DNA of 64,000 bases, taken from the NCBI GenBank assembly GCA_031761405.1, contig JASEVX010000005.1:9583040-9647039 (forward strand), given 5' to 3'. A program made the position numbers and the translations under genes. Of this stretch, positions 27,213 to 38,425 are shown piece after piece. The notes beneath the pieces are model-generated. The model worked only from the letters and a program-made list of their open reading frames with translations. It made no database searches and was not told the origin of the DNA. The DNA is from Serripes groenlandicus (lineage: Eukaryota; Mollusca; Bivalvia; Cardiida; Cardiidae). The number at the start of each line of letters is the position of its first letter. The stretch's first letter is position 1.

Positions 27213-27268
27213 TAGTAACTAAAAGTTACTCTAGTAACTAAAAGTTACTCTAGTAACTAAAAGTTACT
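27213..27268. repeat. 19-bp triplication with palindromic core
   Basis: The unit GTTACTCTAGTAACTAAAA occurs three times in a row. Each unit holds the inverted pair GTTACT/AGTAAC. The copy A equivalent near 16370 has a single GTTACTCAAGTAA, so the expansion occurred after duplication. Confidence 0.85.
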
Positions 27269-27853
27269 TCCTACAGTATTCTATCAGTATATACCGAACA
27301 TGGTGACCTTTCGCCAAGAACTTCTGATTTTATAAAATAGATCTACATAGTGTTCCAGGTGTCAGAGTTTTAGCTAGTCGGATTTGATTTTTGATAATCT
27401 GGTATAACACAGTCTTTAAATGTATTTAAATTATATCACGAAAGTGAACAAAAATATTCAGAACCTTACAGGATAAAGGGCTACTCGAGGCACCAGTCGG
27501 ATATATAAAAGTGAATGAACGCAGTCATCTACTGTGAAAAGCTGTTATGACAGAAAACATATACGAATCATAATATAGATGACTTCTTGCAAAATGGATG
27601 TAACTATATCTAGTAACATGTCATAATTACAAACATTTAGCAGGAACCCATTATATGAAGTAGTTTGATGGATCGATTGGATTACCTTTTGAAATTGGAA
27701 TGAGACCCTACGGATACATAGAAAAGATCATCGATGAACGTCGTTTTGGGAAATCATTAGAAAACTAAAACAAAATTACGGTGGCGGGCATATTTCTTAT
27801 TTAGTAAAAAGGCCAATGCTGCCGAGACAGGCCCTTTTATCCTTTCCCACATA

Positions 27854-28080
27854 CCGATGGCTTGGCGTGAAACGGTTGTAACTAAAAACCTATTTTGAAA
27901 ACCCTGGTTTAGGGGGCAATTTTGACCCCTTTGTAAACAACAGAACGAGCAATGGCACCGAAATTTCCATTGTTTACCAAGAAAAATGATTTTACGCTTA
28001 TAACGACTTGATGGCGAGTTGATTGACCTTGGTAAACAAATACCAATTTTAGTTACAACCATTTCACCCCAAGCCCTCGA
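27854..28080. mobile_element. 227-bp MITE with TA target duplication
   Basis: TIRs of about 34 bp: left CCGATGGCTTGGCGTGAAAC then GGTTGTAACTAAAA; right end reversed TCGAGGGCTTGGGGTGAAAT then GGTTGTAACTAAAA. Both ends are bordered by TA (27852-27853 and 28081-28082), which fits a Tc1/mariner-type non-autonomous element. The 110-codon minus-strand frame over it is fortuitous. Confidence 0.75.
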
Positions 28081-28082
28081 TA

Positions 28083-28489
28083 CAGCCAATATGCAACACT
28101 GATGCCGTGTGAATTGGTGAATGATTGCTCACAAGCATTCAATTAATTGATTAAGTAAGACATAGTTGATACTGCTTACAGTAGAATATATGCAATGGAA
28201 ATACAAAACGTCATAATATAAGGCGAGAAGCCTATAAAACAAAGTAAAACATACAATACAAAGAAACATCTTTACTTTCAGTTAATAAGTTTCGTTTCAA
28301 AGAGGAAAAGTATAAGTAACTATGTGTTCGTCGTGACTGAAAGACAGAGATAAGCAATAAATAATACCGATTTAATTTTTCAAACAGTCTAATAATTTGA
28401 GCATTTTAAGAAATAAGACCAAACATCGAAAGGCTATCCCATGAATGCAAATGCGCATAATTTATATAAAATGCGAGACTGTGAAAAGG
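28083..28489. other. intergenic, no gene seen
   Basis: No gene, RNA or clear repeat recognised. Confidence 0.4.
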
Positions 28490-30217
28490 GTCGAAGAAAA
28501 CAGAATGTCCTTTAGGGGATTTTGTTCATTTAGCCTACTCTCTTCTTGGAAACACCGGGCGTTAATCTAGAGAACGAATGCTCACGACAAAAAGTAACTC
28601 TGTCTACGCCTTGACGACATTTGTATTATATTAGGAGTTAAAGCAATATATATTGTTTCCAGTCCTCTTTCGTTTGTTAATGCAGTTCATTTATGAAAAA
28701 ACTAGGGTTTATTGTTAAGGTTTAATCGTTACATATCGGAATTTTGATAAATAAACCAGTTTGTATATGAGACAAAAATGACTTTTAAAGTAAGACCAAT
28801 TTCCGTCAGATATATTTTCTTGTGTGACCTTCTTGTGATTATGCCTCGAAAACTCCATTGATTCTCTAACTGGAAAACCCTGTTCCTAATTTCGCGTACG
28901 AACTGCTGACGTTCCTATCGGTTGCCAATTTCTTGACAATCCGTTTTCCGATATGCAGTCAGCTGCAAGCGCTACGAGTTGCCACGTGCAATTATCAAAA
29001 TGTAAAAGGGACGCGTAAACAATCTTGAGCCAAGTATTTTATAACAGTCCATATCATCTCTTTAAAGTTGTGCTAGAATCCTTCGCCTAACGTCATGGAA
29101 GTTGCGAGTTTAATGACCAGGCGGGTCATACCACAATAGTAGTAATGGCTAGTAGGCACCTAGGATTGTGGGGCTTGCATTGCCATTGACTTGCTGGTGT
29201 CAGGATAAATTGATCAGTAGTACTGGTACGTCTCTGTTAGTTTTGGCACCGCTCATCTGGAAATCTTGAATCACATATGAAAGTTTCTACGTACGGTCAG
29301 TTATCCGCACATTGCAAAAGAAATAGGTTTCATAAAGAAATAATGGTTTGATAACATAAATGTCTCCATAACGTGGAGCGTTTGGGTTTTCGCAAAACCA
29401 GCTTCATTTATAAAAGTGAACGGAAACATGTTAACAAATATTAGGAGCAGGACTAGACATCCGAAACATGTAAATTACTTTGTAAGAAAATGTCGTTTTA
29501 ATTTTTCTGCAGGGGACCAATGCCATGAAGATATTAGGAATCGATTGGTTTTCTTGTAGAACTTGAATGAGACCCACTGGACACAACAGTAGAGGGGTCA
29601 GTCCCATTGATAGACACTAATTATGTAGCTATGTGTTTGTATAAGGGGATACTTTTACTGACTTGCTATAGAGCTATATTTTATAGCGACACGGTAGAGC
29701 CAACACTTTTTCAGTCATTTAACGGCGGCCAGTTCACCTACTCCTGTGTTTTCTAGCTTTCTCACACCAATAATCCACACAACATACTTGCCAAGCAACT
29801 TGCTGCTTTTCCATATAGACTGTAAACCCATTGGTAAAAGACGAATGACGCTTGTCAGTGACTATTGTCAAACGTCGGAAAGAATGTTGGCCGACCTAGG
29901 ATTCGAACTCACTACAGTTGATACGGCTAACTTGATGACTTGGACGTCATGGTGATTCAACACGAGCTTCATATCGCCTATTGGGTATGGCAGATCATTA
30001 CATAGGAAAGTTTTAAGCCCCGAATTGTCGTGTCAAATATCTAGGCAATACCTGAACAGATTAAACACACATGAACGATTAAATTGAAACAGAATTTCAT
30101 CTTCAAACAGTGAAAATAAATTAACCGCAGACGTCTGCATATATCAGTCGGGTCATTACTTTTGAAATTAGGTAGACTGTGAATTTAACATATGGACACA
30201 AGCACTGTCACTAATTT
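28490..30217 (+). repeat. dispersed duplicated unit, 5' part of first copy
   Basis: Matches 41425-42945 in order and strand: GGAAACACCGGGCGTTAATC, TAGGAGTTAAAGCAA.ATATA, GATTATGCCTCGAAAAC-type sequence, ACATCCGAAACATGTAAATT, a reverse SINE and a block beginning ACCGCAGACGTCTGCATATA. The opening block (TTTAGCCTACTCTC) is also shared with copies A and B at 15.5 and 26.4 kb. No coding capacity recognised. Confidence 0.75.
29690..29975 (-). repeat. tRNA-derived SINE (family 2), reverse
   Basis: The reverse complement carries a B-box-like GAGTTCGAATCC, then GGCCAACATTCTTTCC, GACGTTTGACAATAG, CGTCATTCGTCTTTT, a GAAAACACAGGAGTAGG stretch and GTGAACTGGCCGCCG. The same body is found at 37266, 42470 (reverse), 45931 and 46640. 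Confidence 0.65.
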
Positions 30218-30439
30218 AACGCGATGAAGTATTTAGCGTACTGTCCATTACATTAATAAAGTTGAGTCATGACTACGCTTTTCAAGGATGGTTTTAAAGT
30301 CAAATTTAACCCTGATTTGTATCTCGCCATATCGATGTGCTCAACGATACTAAAGGTGCATGAAAAGGTTGTATTAAATAAAATAGACTATGAATCCAAA
30401 CTTAATACTATGCATTACGGCTTCTAGAAGAACTTAAGT

Positions 30440-30985
30440 TTTAATTTAACATCATTTATGGTACGGAAATCAATCTACAGTGCTATTGAGATTAACGCAA
30501 ATACATAACATGCTATTTAATTTAACATCATTTATGGTACGGATATCAATCTACAGTGCTATTGAGAATAACTTAAATACATAACATGCTATTTAATTTA
30601 ACATCATTTATGGTACGGATATCAGTCTACAGTGCTATTGAGAATAACTTAAATACATAACATGCTATTTAATTTAACATCATTTATGGTACGGATATCA
30701 ATCTACAGTGCTATTGAGAATAACTGAAAAATATTACATGCTGTTTAATTTATCATCAGTTATGGTACGGGAATCAATCTACAGTGCTATTGAGAATAAT
30801 TCACAAATATTACATGCTATTTAATTTAACATCATTTATGGTAGGTACAGGAATCAATGTACAGTGCTATTGAGAATAACTCACAAATATTACATGCTAT
30901 TTAATTTAACATCATTTATGGTAGGTACGGGAATCAATCTACAGTGCTATTGAGAATAACTAAAACATATTACATGCTATTTAGA
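30440..30985. repeat. 76-bp tandem repeat, 7 copies
   Basis: The block ATCATTTATGGTACGG recurs at about 30451, 30527, 30603, 30679, 30754, 30828 and 30911, each with CAATCTACAGTGCTATTGAG. The first four copies are nearly identical; later ones diverge and carry a GGTA insertion. Confidence 0.9.
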
Positions 30986-30999
30986 CGTAAATCATAAGC

Positions 31000-31975
31000 T
31001 GCTTTATAAAATTATATCGGAACGGTATAGATTTGAACTTTATCAAAATCGTTAAAAGTTTACTAACAGATATATACAGCTGTGTGCGATCGCATGCATT
31101 AAAGTCAGACTGGTTCCCAATTATGATGGGCGCAAGGCAAGGTCAAATAATATTTGCAAGTATATACTTAGTCTATGTCATTAAACGCCAGTGAAGACTG
31201 CTTTAATTTGAATACTAACAAATACGGTTGTCTTACTGTTGCAGAAGATATGTTATTAAATTGTTTTACCAAAAACGCCTCACAGAGACTTATGGACCTT
31301 TGTTACAGTAACTGGCTACACAATAACTTTACGTATAATCACACAAAGTGTTAAGTTATAGTTTACAGATTTCAATACTTTATGCAGACACCAAGTAAAG
31401 CAAACTGCTTAATGCCCGTCATCTACCGAATGTTGGTAAAGTACGGTTTAACAAATATATTAACGGACACATTGTCAAAGTTCATACTTTCCCAACCCCT
31501 ACTCATGGAAGAAAGCTGTTAGGCAATCTTTGAATGCTTTCATGAAAAACCAAATAATTACCACAATAGAAAACAACCAGGCTTTATATTGTTTTAAACT
31601 TACACACTATGACTTTTCACCGTGCAATATATGGTATTTCAGCAGACTATATAGGAGCCATTTGAAATACTGCTATACGGTAATACATACTGTCCAAATT
31701 GTAAAGAGTCTGTTTCATGTTTAGCTACATACGTACTACTATTTTGTTCTGTAAACGAACCAATACGAGAGAAGCTTTGGGTTCAGCTTTTCCCTTACTC
31801 AGGAGAAACCGATTTCAACTCATTCATTTGTATGAAACCCGACGAGCAAATCCTTGAATTGTTATCTGGCTGTATGTCATTTAATCTCGATGTTTACTCT
31901 CGAGTCGCATGTTTTAAAAGTGCCTGAAATATGTACATTACTTGAGTAAAACTATTGTGTGTATGTCTATTTCTT
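31000..31975 (+). pseudogene. LINE fragment: reverse-transcriptase core to C-terminal end
   Basis: Degraded non-LTR retrotransposon. About 31040-31170 encodes the RT block 'DWFPIMMGARQGQ', equivalent to the usual W/F-P...GVRQGC motif. The next block, near 31230, has AEDMLL in place of the catalytic YADD. The 3' part, 31690-31900, encodes CPNCKESVSCL and a helix ending ILELLSG, as in the C-terminal cysteine-containing end of many LINEs. Several stops and frame changes interrupt it. A (TA)n tract follows immediately, plausibly grown from the LINE's 3' tail. Confidence 0.75.
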
Positions 31976-31978
31976 ATA

Positions 31979-32008
31979 GGTATATATATATATATATATA
32001 TATATATG
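31979..32008. repeat. (TA)n microsatellite
   Basis: About 14 TA dinucleotides directly after the LINE remnant. Confidence 0.9.
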
Positions 32009-32076
32009 AAGTAGGCCTAACAATAGTTTTGAGTTTGTTTTTTCTATCATCTGCCTCCTCTGGAGTTGGTGCTGTG

Positions 32077-32533
32077 AAGCCGTGGTCACACCATACGTAG
32101 TTGACCGTAGTGGGGAATGACCGTAGTCGGCCGTAGTTGAACGTATGAAACGTAGTTGAACGTGGTTACACGTAGATAACCGTAGTTCAACGTAGTATTG
32201 AACGTAGTTTGAACTTATGATTTGCCCGTAGTAAGCACATAATTTTTCAACATGTTCAAAAATTGGTTACGGTTAAGTACGTTGGTGTGACCCTACTGTG
32301 AGCGTAGTTTGAACGTAGTTGACCTTAGTTAACCGTAATTGACCCTACTTGAACGTAGTTCACACGTAGTTCAACGTAGTTGTCCGTAGCTACACGTAGT
32401 GATACCCTAGTTAATCCTAGCCATTATGTTCGAACGTACTTCAACCTAGTTGACCGTAGTAACACTACGGCAGACTACGTTTCAAATGAACTACGGTCAA
32501 CTACGTGCATGAACGTAAGTGTGACCATGGCTT
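32077..32533. mobile_element. foldback element of CGTAGTTGAA-type repeats
   Basis: Ends AAGCCGTGGTCACAC (32077) and GTGTGACCATGGCTT (ending 32533) are inverted with one mismatch. The interior is a degenerate array of CGTAGTTGAACGTAGTT on the left two thirds, switching to its complement (ACTACGGTCAACTACG) near 32460. Non-coding; no clear target duplication. Same plan as the elements at 5.4 and 33.0 kb, with a different repeat sequence. Confidence 0.72.
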
Positions 32534-32802
32534 GAATGTGAAGCATATACTGACAATCTTGTAAGCCAGGTGATGATGTGGATGCGTGGGGTCGGGTATG
32601 ATCCTAGAAGGACTAGGTAGTCCCTTTGAAAGTTTATGTGGCTTTATGCGCTTGCGGCATTCAATTGTTGGTGTGAGAAGAACTTGTCTCTGAAGATTAT
32701 CTTTACACCTTTATTTATATTAAAAGTTACAATCAAAGTAACGCTGATGGCATTGGGAGAGTCAATACTCATATATGTATATATACATATAGGTATGTAT
32801 GC

Positions 32803-32846
<44 letters not shown>

Positions 32847-33042
32847 ATGAATATATGTGTATAAATATTATTCTTTGATTTCTGTATTTACCATTATTTG
32901 CTTATACAGTGTGGACTGTGTGCATGCACTTGTTCGTGCGTGAGTTCATATGTCCGTGTATTCGTGCGTGCGAGCGAGCGGGTTTGTTTGTATGCAATTG
33001 TATATTGTAGTGTCGAAATACCACTATAAACAGTCATTAATG
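32534..33042. repeat. short spacer with (TA)n(TG)n microsatellite
   Basis: The microsatellite spans about 32770-32850: TATATATATA followed by TGTGTGTGTG. The plus-strand 80-codon frame over it (32636-32878) ends in low-complexity Tyr/Ile/Cys/Val codons and is not called. Confidence 0.7.
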
Positions 33043-33859
33043 GCCCTGTCACACTATTGCGTATGAGAGAACGTATTAGTTGCGTATGCAAATTCATGAA
33101 TTAATTTTCATACGCACAAAAAGCCCTTGGAAATACAGAAATTGTTTGTATACTTACCGTATTGAACCAATGAGAAGCCTATCTCTAGCGTATGTCCAGC
33201 GTATGTCTAGCGTATTTCCAGCGTGGTCTGCGTATGGCTAGCGATTAAGTAGCGTATGAACTAAACATGTCCAGCGTACCGATATCACGTGACAAAGTGC
33301 CCATATAAGCTGCGGCCTTTCCACATTGCAGCATAGAAATGGGATCCTATATATACACTTCATCAAAACGCTGCCAATACGCAGGGGATACGCTTGCCAT
33401 ACGCCAATCACACGCTAGTTGTACGTTATGTATACGTTTCTCAATCGTCAGGCATACGTCAAGATGTCTATATACGTTGCAAATACGTCAGACATACGTT
33501 AGAAGTACGTTACTCATGCGCCATCAATCCGCTAGTTGTACGGTACACCTTCATGCCAGCGTATTTCAGCGTATGCCCAGCGTACTCGACCTACGTACCT
33601 CTAGAGTAACTTGAGCGTTTTCAGCGTATGCCTTGCGTCTGCTTCGCGTATAAACCATACGTTAGAATACGCACAAATATTTTAGGCATGCTTACAAATA
33701 ATATTCTGCCTCGCCGTATGCCAGCGTATGTCACCGTATGCGACCGTACTTGAAACGTATAAGACCTATGCCTAACGTACCCCTAGAGTATACCAGCGTA
33801 TGAGTCATATTGTTCATACGCTGGCATATGCTAGTACGATACGCAATAGTGTGACAGCG
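33043..33859. mobile_element. foldback element of GCGTATG-type repeats
   Basis: TIRs CTGTCACACTATTGCGTAT (33046) and its exact complement ending at 33857, a 19-bp perfect match. The interior holds many GCGTATG.CCAGCGTATG copies; around 33360-33560 the orientation switches to CATACG/TACGT forms, then back. The same idea as the 32.1-kb element only 500 bp upstream. No transposase. Left flank TTAAT and right flank ATTA may reflect a short target duplication. Confidence 0.75.
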
Positions 33860-34292
33860 CTATTACATGATATTTATGTGACACATTCTAGCATCCCATA
33901 TATATCCTCTGGTATTTTTTTGAAAAGAATTATTGATTGATATTCAATTTACAAAACATTTGAAATACTGCTGTTCCTTGAATTTCGTTTCGTTGAGGAT
34001 AAGCATCAGTTTTCTTGCGTGCAGGTATAGTCGCGTATGATGCGTGCAATACGTAACTAACCTGCACCCTCATCATGATCCTATTGCATCCACAACCATC
34101 TAACAAATCCCTCCAAACACATATACACACATGCTTAAATTGCATATATTCGATATAACTCGGTATGTCTCTTCGAGAAAACTGTAAATAACTAATATGT
34201 GGACTATTTACTGTTATTTTCTTATTTGTCGTACTATGTATGTATGTATTTACTCTTCATTTATAGAGGAAATAAAGAAATATCTATCTTTA

Positions 34293-35660
34293 AACCGCAG
34301 ACATCTGCATATATCAGTCGGGTCATTATTTTCGAAATTAGGTAGACTGTGAATTGTACATATGGAAACAAGCGCTGTCACTAATAGGGCGGGAATGAAA
34401 TAACGCCTCGCTATGAGATTTCTGAAATAAAACTAATCCCCGACTTAATTAAAGTTCTGCACGCTCTCATTTTATCGTAAAATACTTCGATTGCCAATTC
34501 TGAATAGGCTGGGGGCGGGGGGGGGGGGGGGGGGGGAATTGGTCCTAAATTAACGGCCGTGATACTCAGGAAATGTTATGACAACGGTTAACTCTATCGG
34601 CGATAATCCGTACAAGAGCTGCTTTCATTAATTTAGGTTCAACACTTCAATCCTTACACGACCTTCTGTTCCCCGATATAAAGATTCGTTTATTGTTAAC
34701 GTCATTTTAAACATATTGACATTCATAAAACAATGACAAATCCATCTATCGAAATGTTTCAGCCGACCGTATTATAATTGTAACTTTTCTGACAATGTCA
34801 GGTGTTATTGAATCTGTTTAGAGAGAGTGGAGATTAGTGAGTCTCTGCATATGCACAGTCTTGTATGTAATATCCCAAATCGCCAGAAACAGTTCAAATA
34901 CATTGCAACGGTTCTCTGCGAAACAACGTTAGGTATATGATACTTGTGAAGTACCAGATCAGCCAGCGCATCCAAGAGGTCAGAATTGGCTCTGTACTGT
35001 CGTCAATTAGTCATATAATGTTTCAATGAACTTCTCTAAATCAGTATCCATTTGGCACCCTCACGTTAATGCATGTGAATGTGATTTTAAACACGTGTAA
35101 TACGTACGTGAAGCTTTATACACCGCTCATCTACTCTCACATCAATCTCTGTACAAGCCACCAGCTACCCTCTCACAAATATGGCAAAAGAAATAACTAC
35201 CGGCAGCTGTGTCAAAATGTTGGGTATAGAATAAACTCAGGAAATGGGTCAAAGAAAAGGAATCATGTATATTAATCGGGTTTTCTAATACGCTACCAGG
35301 GAAACTGAGACTTATCTGTAACACTTGATATTAGTGATATGAAATATCGTAATATAGTTTGCAGCATCTTGCATTATATTTGGTTGCGGCACAAGAAATA
35401 ACTACCTATAATTTCATAAATAGAGCAACTTTCTCTAAAGCTTTTACCTGGTGTATCATAGTGTAGTGTTGTCCGTAGTAAAACGAATGCAAGTTTACTT
35501 TTTGAACGCATTTAAAATACGTTCTCGGAAAATGATATGCAAGTTTACTTTTACGATAGCGTTTAATACGTTCTCGGAAAAAAGAAATGGCTTGTTGTGT
35601 CTTCAGAAGGCGTCTGCATCATTAAATAGGATAAGCATCTGAGTAGGCAAAATCGACCTA
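34293..35660 (+). repeat. dispersed duplicated unit, 3' part of first copy
   Basis: Continues the unit broken at 30217; matches 42850-44000 on the same strand and 20470-21760 inverted. Landmarks: ACCGCAGACATCTGCATATA, AATAGGGCGGGAATGAA, TCCCCGA.TTAATTAAAGTTC, CGATTGCCAATTCTGAATAG, GAGGTCAGAATTGGCTCTGTA. Similarity to the 42.9-kb copy ends near 35490, whereas similarity to the inverted copy continues to about 35660. Confidence 0.78.
34511..34536. repeat. poly-G tract
   Basis: Five G, one C, then about 20 consecutive G. The equivalent position in the copy near 43070 reads GGCTTGGGAGGAAATTGG, so the tract grew locally. It could form a G-quadruplex or be a sequencing-sensitive homopolymer. Confidence 0.85.
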
Positions 35661-35979
35661 TTGATAATTGTTCTTCCATTTCAATTCATTACATCTATAT
35701 TCGGATATCTTCACATTCCTCAAATAGTCATCAGCATGCCTCTGAAGCTTCTAGAAAGACCAAACGTCCGAAGGCTAGTTTGACTTATCTGATAGCGGAC
35801 GTCCCAGGTTTAAGTCTAGTGTTGATATAACTGAAATACTGTTGAAATTGATGTAAAATCCGTTTAAACCAATTACAAGTTTGTATAAAGACGGAACGGT
35901 TTAATATCAAACTGAATTATTTCTTTTGTTGACATATACAAAACGTAGTACAAAGAAAACAACAAATGCATAACTTATC

Positions 35980-36700
35980 TTCGACTAGTATGTTGATCTC
36001 GGTTCGCACCAGTACTCCAGACAATATTAATGTATGTCAACTGGCTACCTAGCCAGATATTCTAATTTAATTAGCCCATTGTTGGGAGACGAATGATGTT
36101 GGACAAATAAACGTTCATCATTCATCTAGTAGGATGAGTAACCAAGCCATTGTTAGAGTCTACGACCATTGACATATTAGGATCAAGTAACATGAATTCG
36201 CAGGACGATCGTTATCTACGTTTTTAATAAATACACGATGTAGGTTTTCCTAGAGCTGTGCTCTGACTTTCCGAGTTATTGATCCACTTGACTCAGTTGG
36301 GTGGTTTAAACGTCCGCTACGTGAGCGGGAGACCCGGGTTCGAGCCACGCTCGAATGTTACCAAATTACTAAAGAACAGTTTGCATTTTGTAGAAATGTG
36401 TATTTAAAATCACTTTTCAATCCAAACATGTAGCGTTACATTACCGACACTTGCATACCAAAGTCGACTTCTTTGTTTGAATGCGAATGAAAATGTTGTG
36501 AATAGTTGATTATATTAAGATATGAAAGGACTGGATACTAAGATTACAATTTAATATAGTTGTAGTCTTGTCGTTTAAGTGTAACTATCATCAATCGGAT
36601 CAACTCGGTCTATGTCCATAAATAGCTGAGCGAATCCAATTGTTACTTACGATTTTAATAATTGTAACATTTGTGCAAACAATAATTAGACAAAAAGAGT
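35980..36700. repeat. inverted duplication arm with SINE-like head
   Basis: Reverse counterpart of 17048-17720. At 36285-36350 the sequence ACTCAGTTGGGTGGTTTAAA plus GAGACCCGGGTTCGAGCC resembles tRNA A and B boxes. No gene found. Confidence 0.7.
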
Positions 36701-37265
36701 TATAACAACTCAGACTGAATGCTAGGAAGCGGAACATTGCGATTTAATTCTAAAGCCAATACATAAAACACTCACACTCTGTATCTCTTCTTGTTAAAAT
36801 ACTGGTTTGCAAGTTCTTGCTAACAGTACACGTGTCTTAGCCTGTGGGAGGTGTGTTGTTAATAAACACAGATCCGTTCGGTCATCAAATTGAATCTATT
36901 GTAGACAGATACAAATTCAATCTGCAATATAATTTAATTTTAACCTTAGACAATCATACTAGAGTTCTGAAGCTCTGGTAATTTTATAATGCCGCTTCCC
37001 CTGTGCATGCCCAGTCATTTAATTTTGTTGACGGTCTAAAACGTACTCTGGTAATGCCGTTTAATCTCCCCTTTTATAGATTGTGTTGGTCTATCAATTG
37101 TGTTCCCAGGTTTTAGGGAGGGTAGAAAGGGCTCTTATACCGTTAACACCATGAACATCTTTAACTCTTATAATATCAGATAAGAGTTGAACAATAATTG
37201 TTCTATACGAATTCACAGTAGGGCATTTATAGTCGTTATTTACAACTGTTTGGTACATAATTAAC
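36701..37265. other. intergenic, no gene seen
   Basis: No gene, RNA or clear repeat recognised. Confidence 0.4.
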
Positions 37266-37520
37266 CGAGCCCCGGTAGCTCAGTCGGTAGCAGCGTGAAC
37301 TGTCAGTCTACGGTGTTGTGAGTTCGAACCCAAAATCGGCCAACATTCTTAACGACGTTTGACACAATTCAATGTGACAATCGTACTGTGTCTCTTTAGA
37401 ATGGGCTAACTGTCTAGGTGCAAAAGCAATGCGTGGAAAGACTGTTGTGAATAGTAATGGTGTGTAAACGCCAGGGAACACATGGGTACTGACCACCGTG
37501 ATATGAGAAGTACGCTAAGG
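37266..37520 (+). repeat. tRNA-derived SINE (family 2)
   Basis: Begins GAGCCCCGGTAGCTCAGTCG (A box) and has GTTGTGAGTTCGAACCC (B box) about 45 bp on, then the shared body GGCCAACATTCTTAACGACG, TTGACACAATTCAATG and a GGGAACACATGGGTACTGAC end. This is the most complete-looking head of the family in the window. It is not a tRNA gene, as the 3' side does not pair into an acceptor stem. Confidence 0.72.
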
Positions 37521-38087
37521 TTGGTTTTCCCCGCGCATCGCTCATTTCTTTAACGTTCAATAAAGTGTGTGCAAATTATTTATTTGGACCACGTGTCAAA
37601 GACACCGACCTTCATGACTTTGCGACCACACAAAATTAAGATATGTCAGCCACTCCACCAAGTCACATCCGCCCAGATACATAACTACTGACGTTGAAAT
37701 CAACTGTTTGTCTTAAACAGCATATGCATTGTGCTAGATTCTCTATAACGAAAGAGAAGCTATATTGAAAGGTATATTGCCCGCTCAGTCGGAATGGCAT
37801 CTCAGAGGTCTTACCTAGATCTTCAGAGTTTGCAAGTGTCGAAAAACGAGTTAATTTACGGTATCTGAATGCATGCCTTAATATTATAGCGGCAGACGAC
37901 ACAAGGCTAGCAAGATGCCACGTGTTCCTTAGCGACAGATACGAAATCCGTCATTGGTACCATATCTGGGTATAACAAGAGGTTTTATAACCGACCTTAC
38001 GATTTACATGTAACTACCGATCTTTACCACTTTGGTATTATACACCCTTTCTCGTCAATCAATCCCAAGCAACTTGGTCAACTCGTT
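37521..38087. other. intergenic, no gene seen
   Basis: A 79-codon minus-strand frame (37663-37902) has no recognised domain. Nothing else noted. Confidence 0.4.
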
Positions 38088-38425
38088 TAAATTTAGGTAA
38101 ACTGAGTGCACGGTGCAAGGAATGAAAGATAAGTCGTGAATTAATTAAAAACACATTCGTAGCTACTGTATGAATACTCTTTACGTTCACCTTTTATAAA
38201 GGGGAGACGTATTAGTTAACCATTTCCAAATTGTTTAATTATTTTTTCACATACAACAAATGTGTCAGCTACTTGATCATTCATATTTAGGTAAACTGAG
38301 TGCTCGTTGCAAGGAATGAAAAATAAGTTGTGAATTAAAGAAAAACAAACAATCGTAGCCACGAATACACTTTACGTTAACGTTTTATCAAAGGGAAACG
38401 AATTAATTAACCATTTCCCAATTGC
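38088..38425. repeat. imperfect tandem duplication, about 195-bp spacing
   Basis: Two blocks share TTTAGGTAAACTGAGTGC, GTGCAAGGAATGAAA.ATAAG, TTTACGTT and TTAACCATTTCC. They start near 38090 and 38285. Confidence 0.75.

Larger units (their letters stand above)
24330..27790 (+). repeat. direct segmental duplication, copy B
   Basis: Second copy of 13650-17045, offset near 10.7 kb at the start. It carries unique sequence at about 25550-25810 that copy A lacks, and a 19-bp triplication at 27213. The similarity to copy A fades near 27790, just before a TA-flanked MITE. Confidence 0.8.

Noticed and set aside
27757..28089. 110-codon minus-strand gene
   Set aside because: Nearly all of it lies in a TA-flanked MITE with TIRs.
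37266..37345. tRNA gene
   Set aside because: A and B boxes are present but the ends do not form an acceptor stem, and the same body follows in five places. It is a SINE head.
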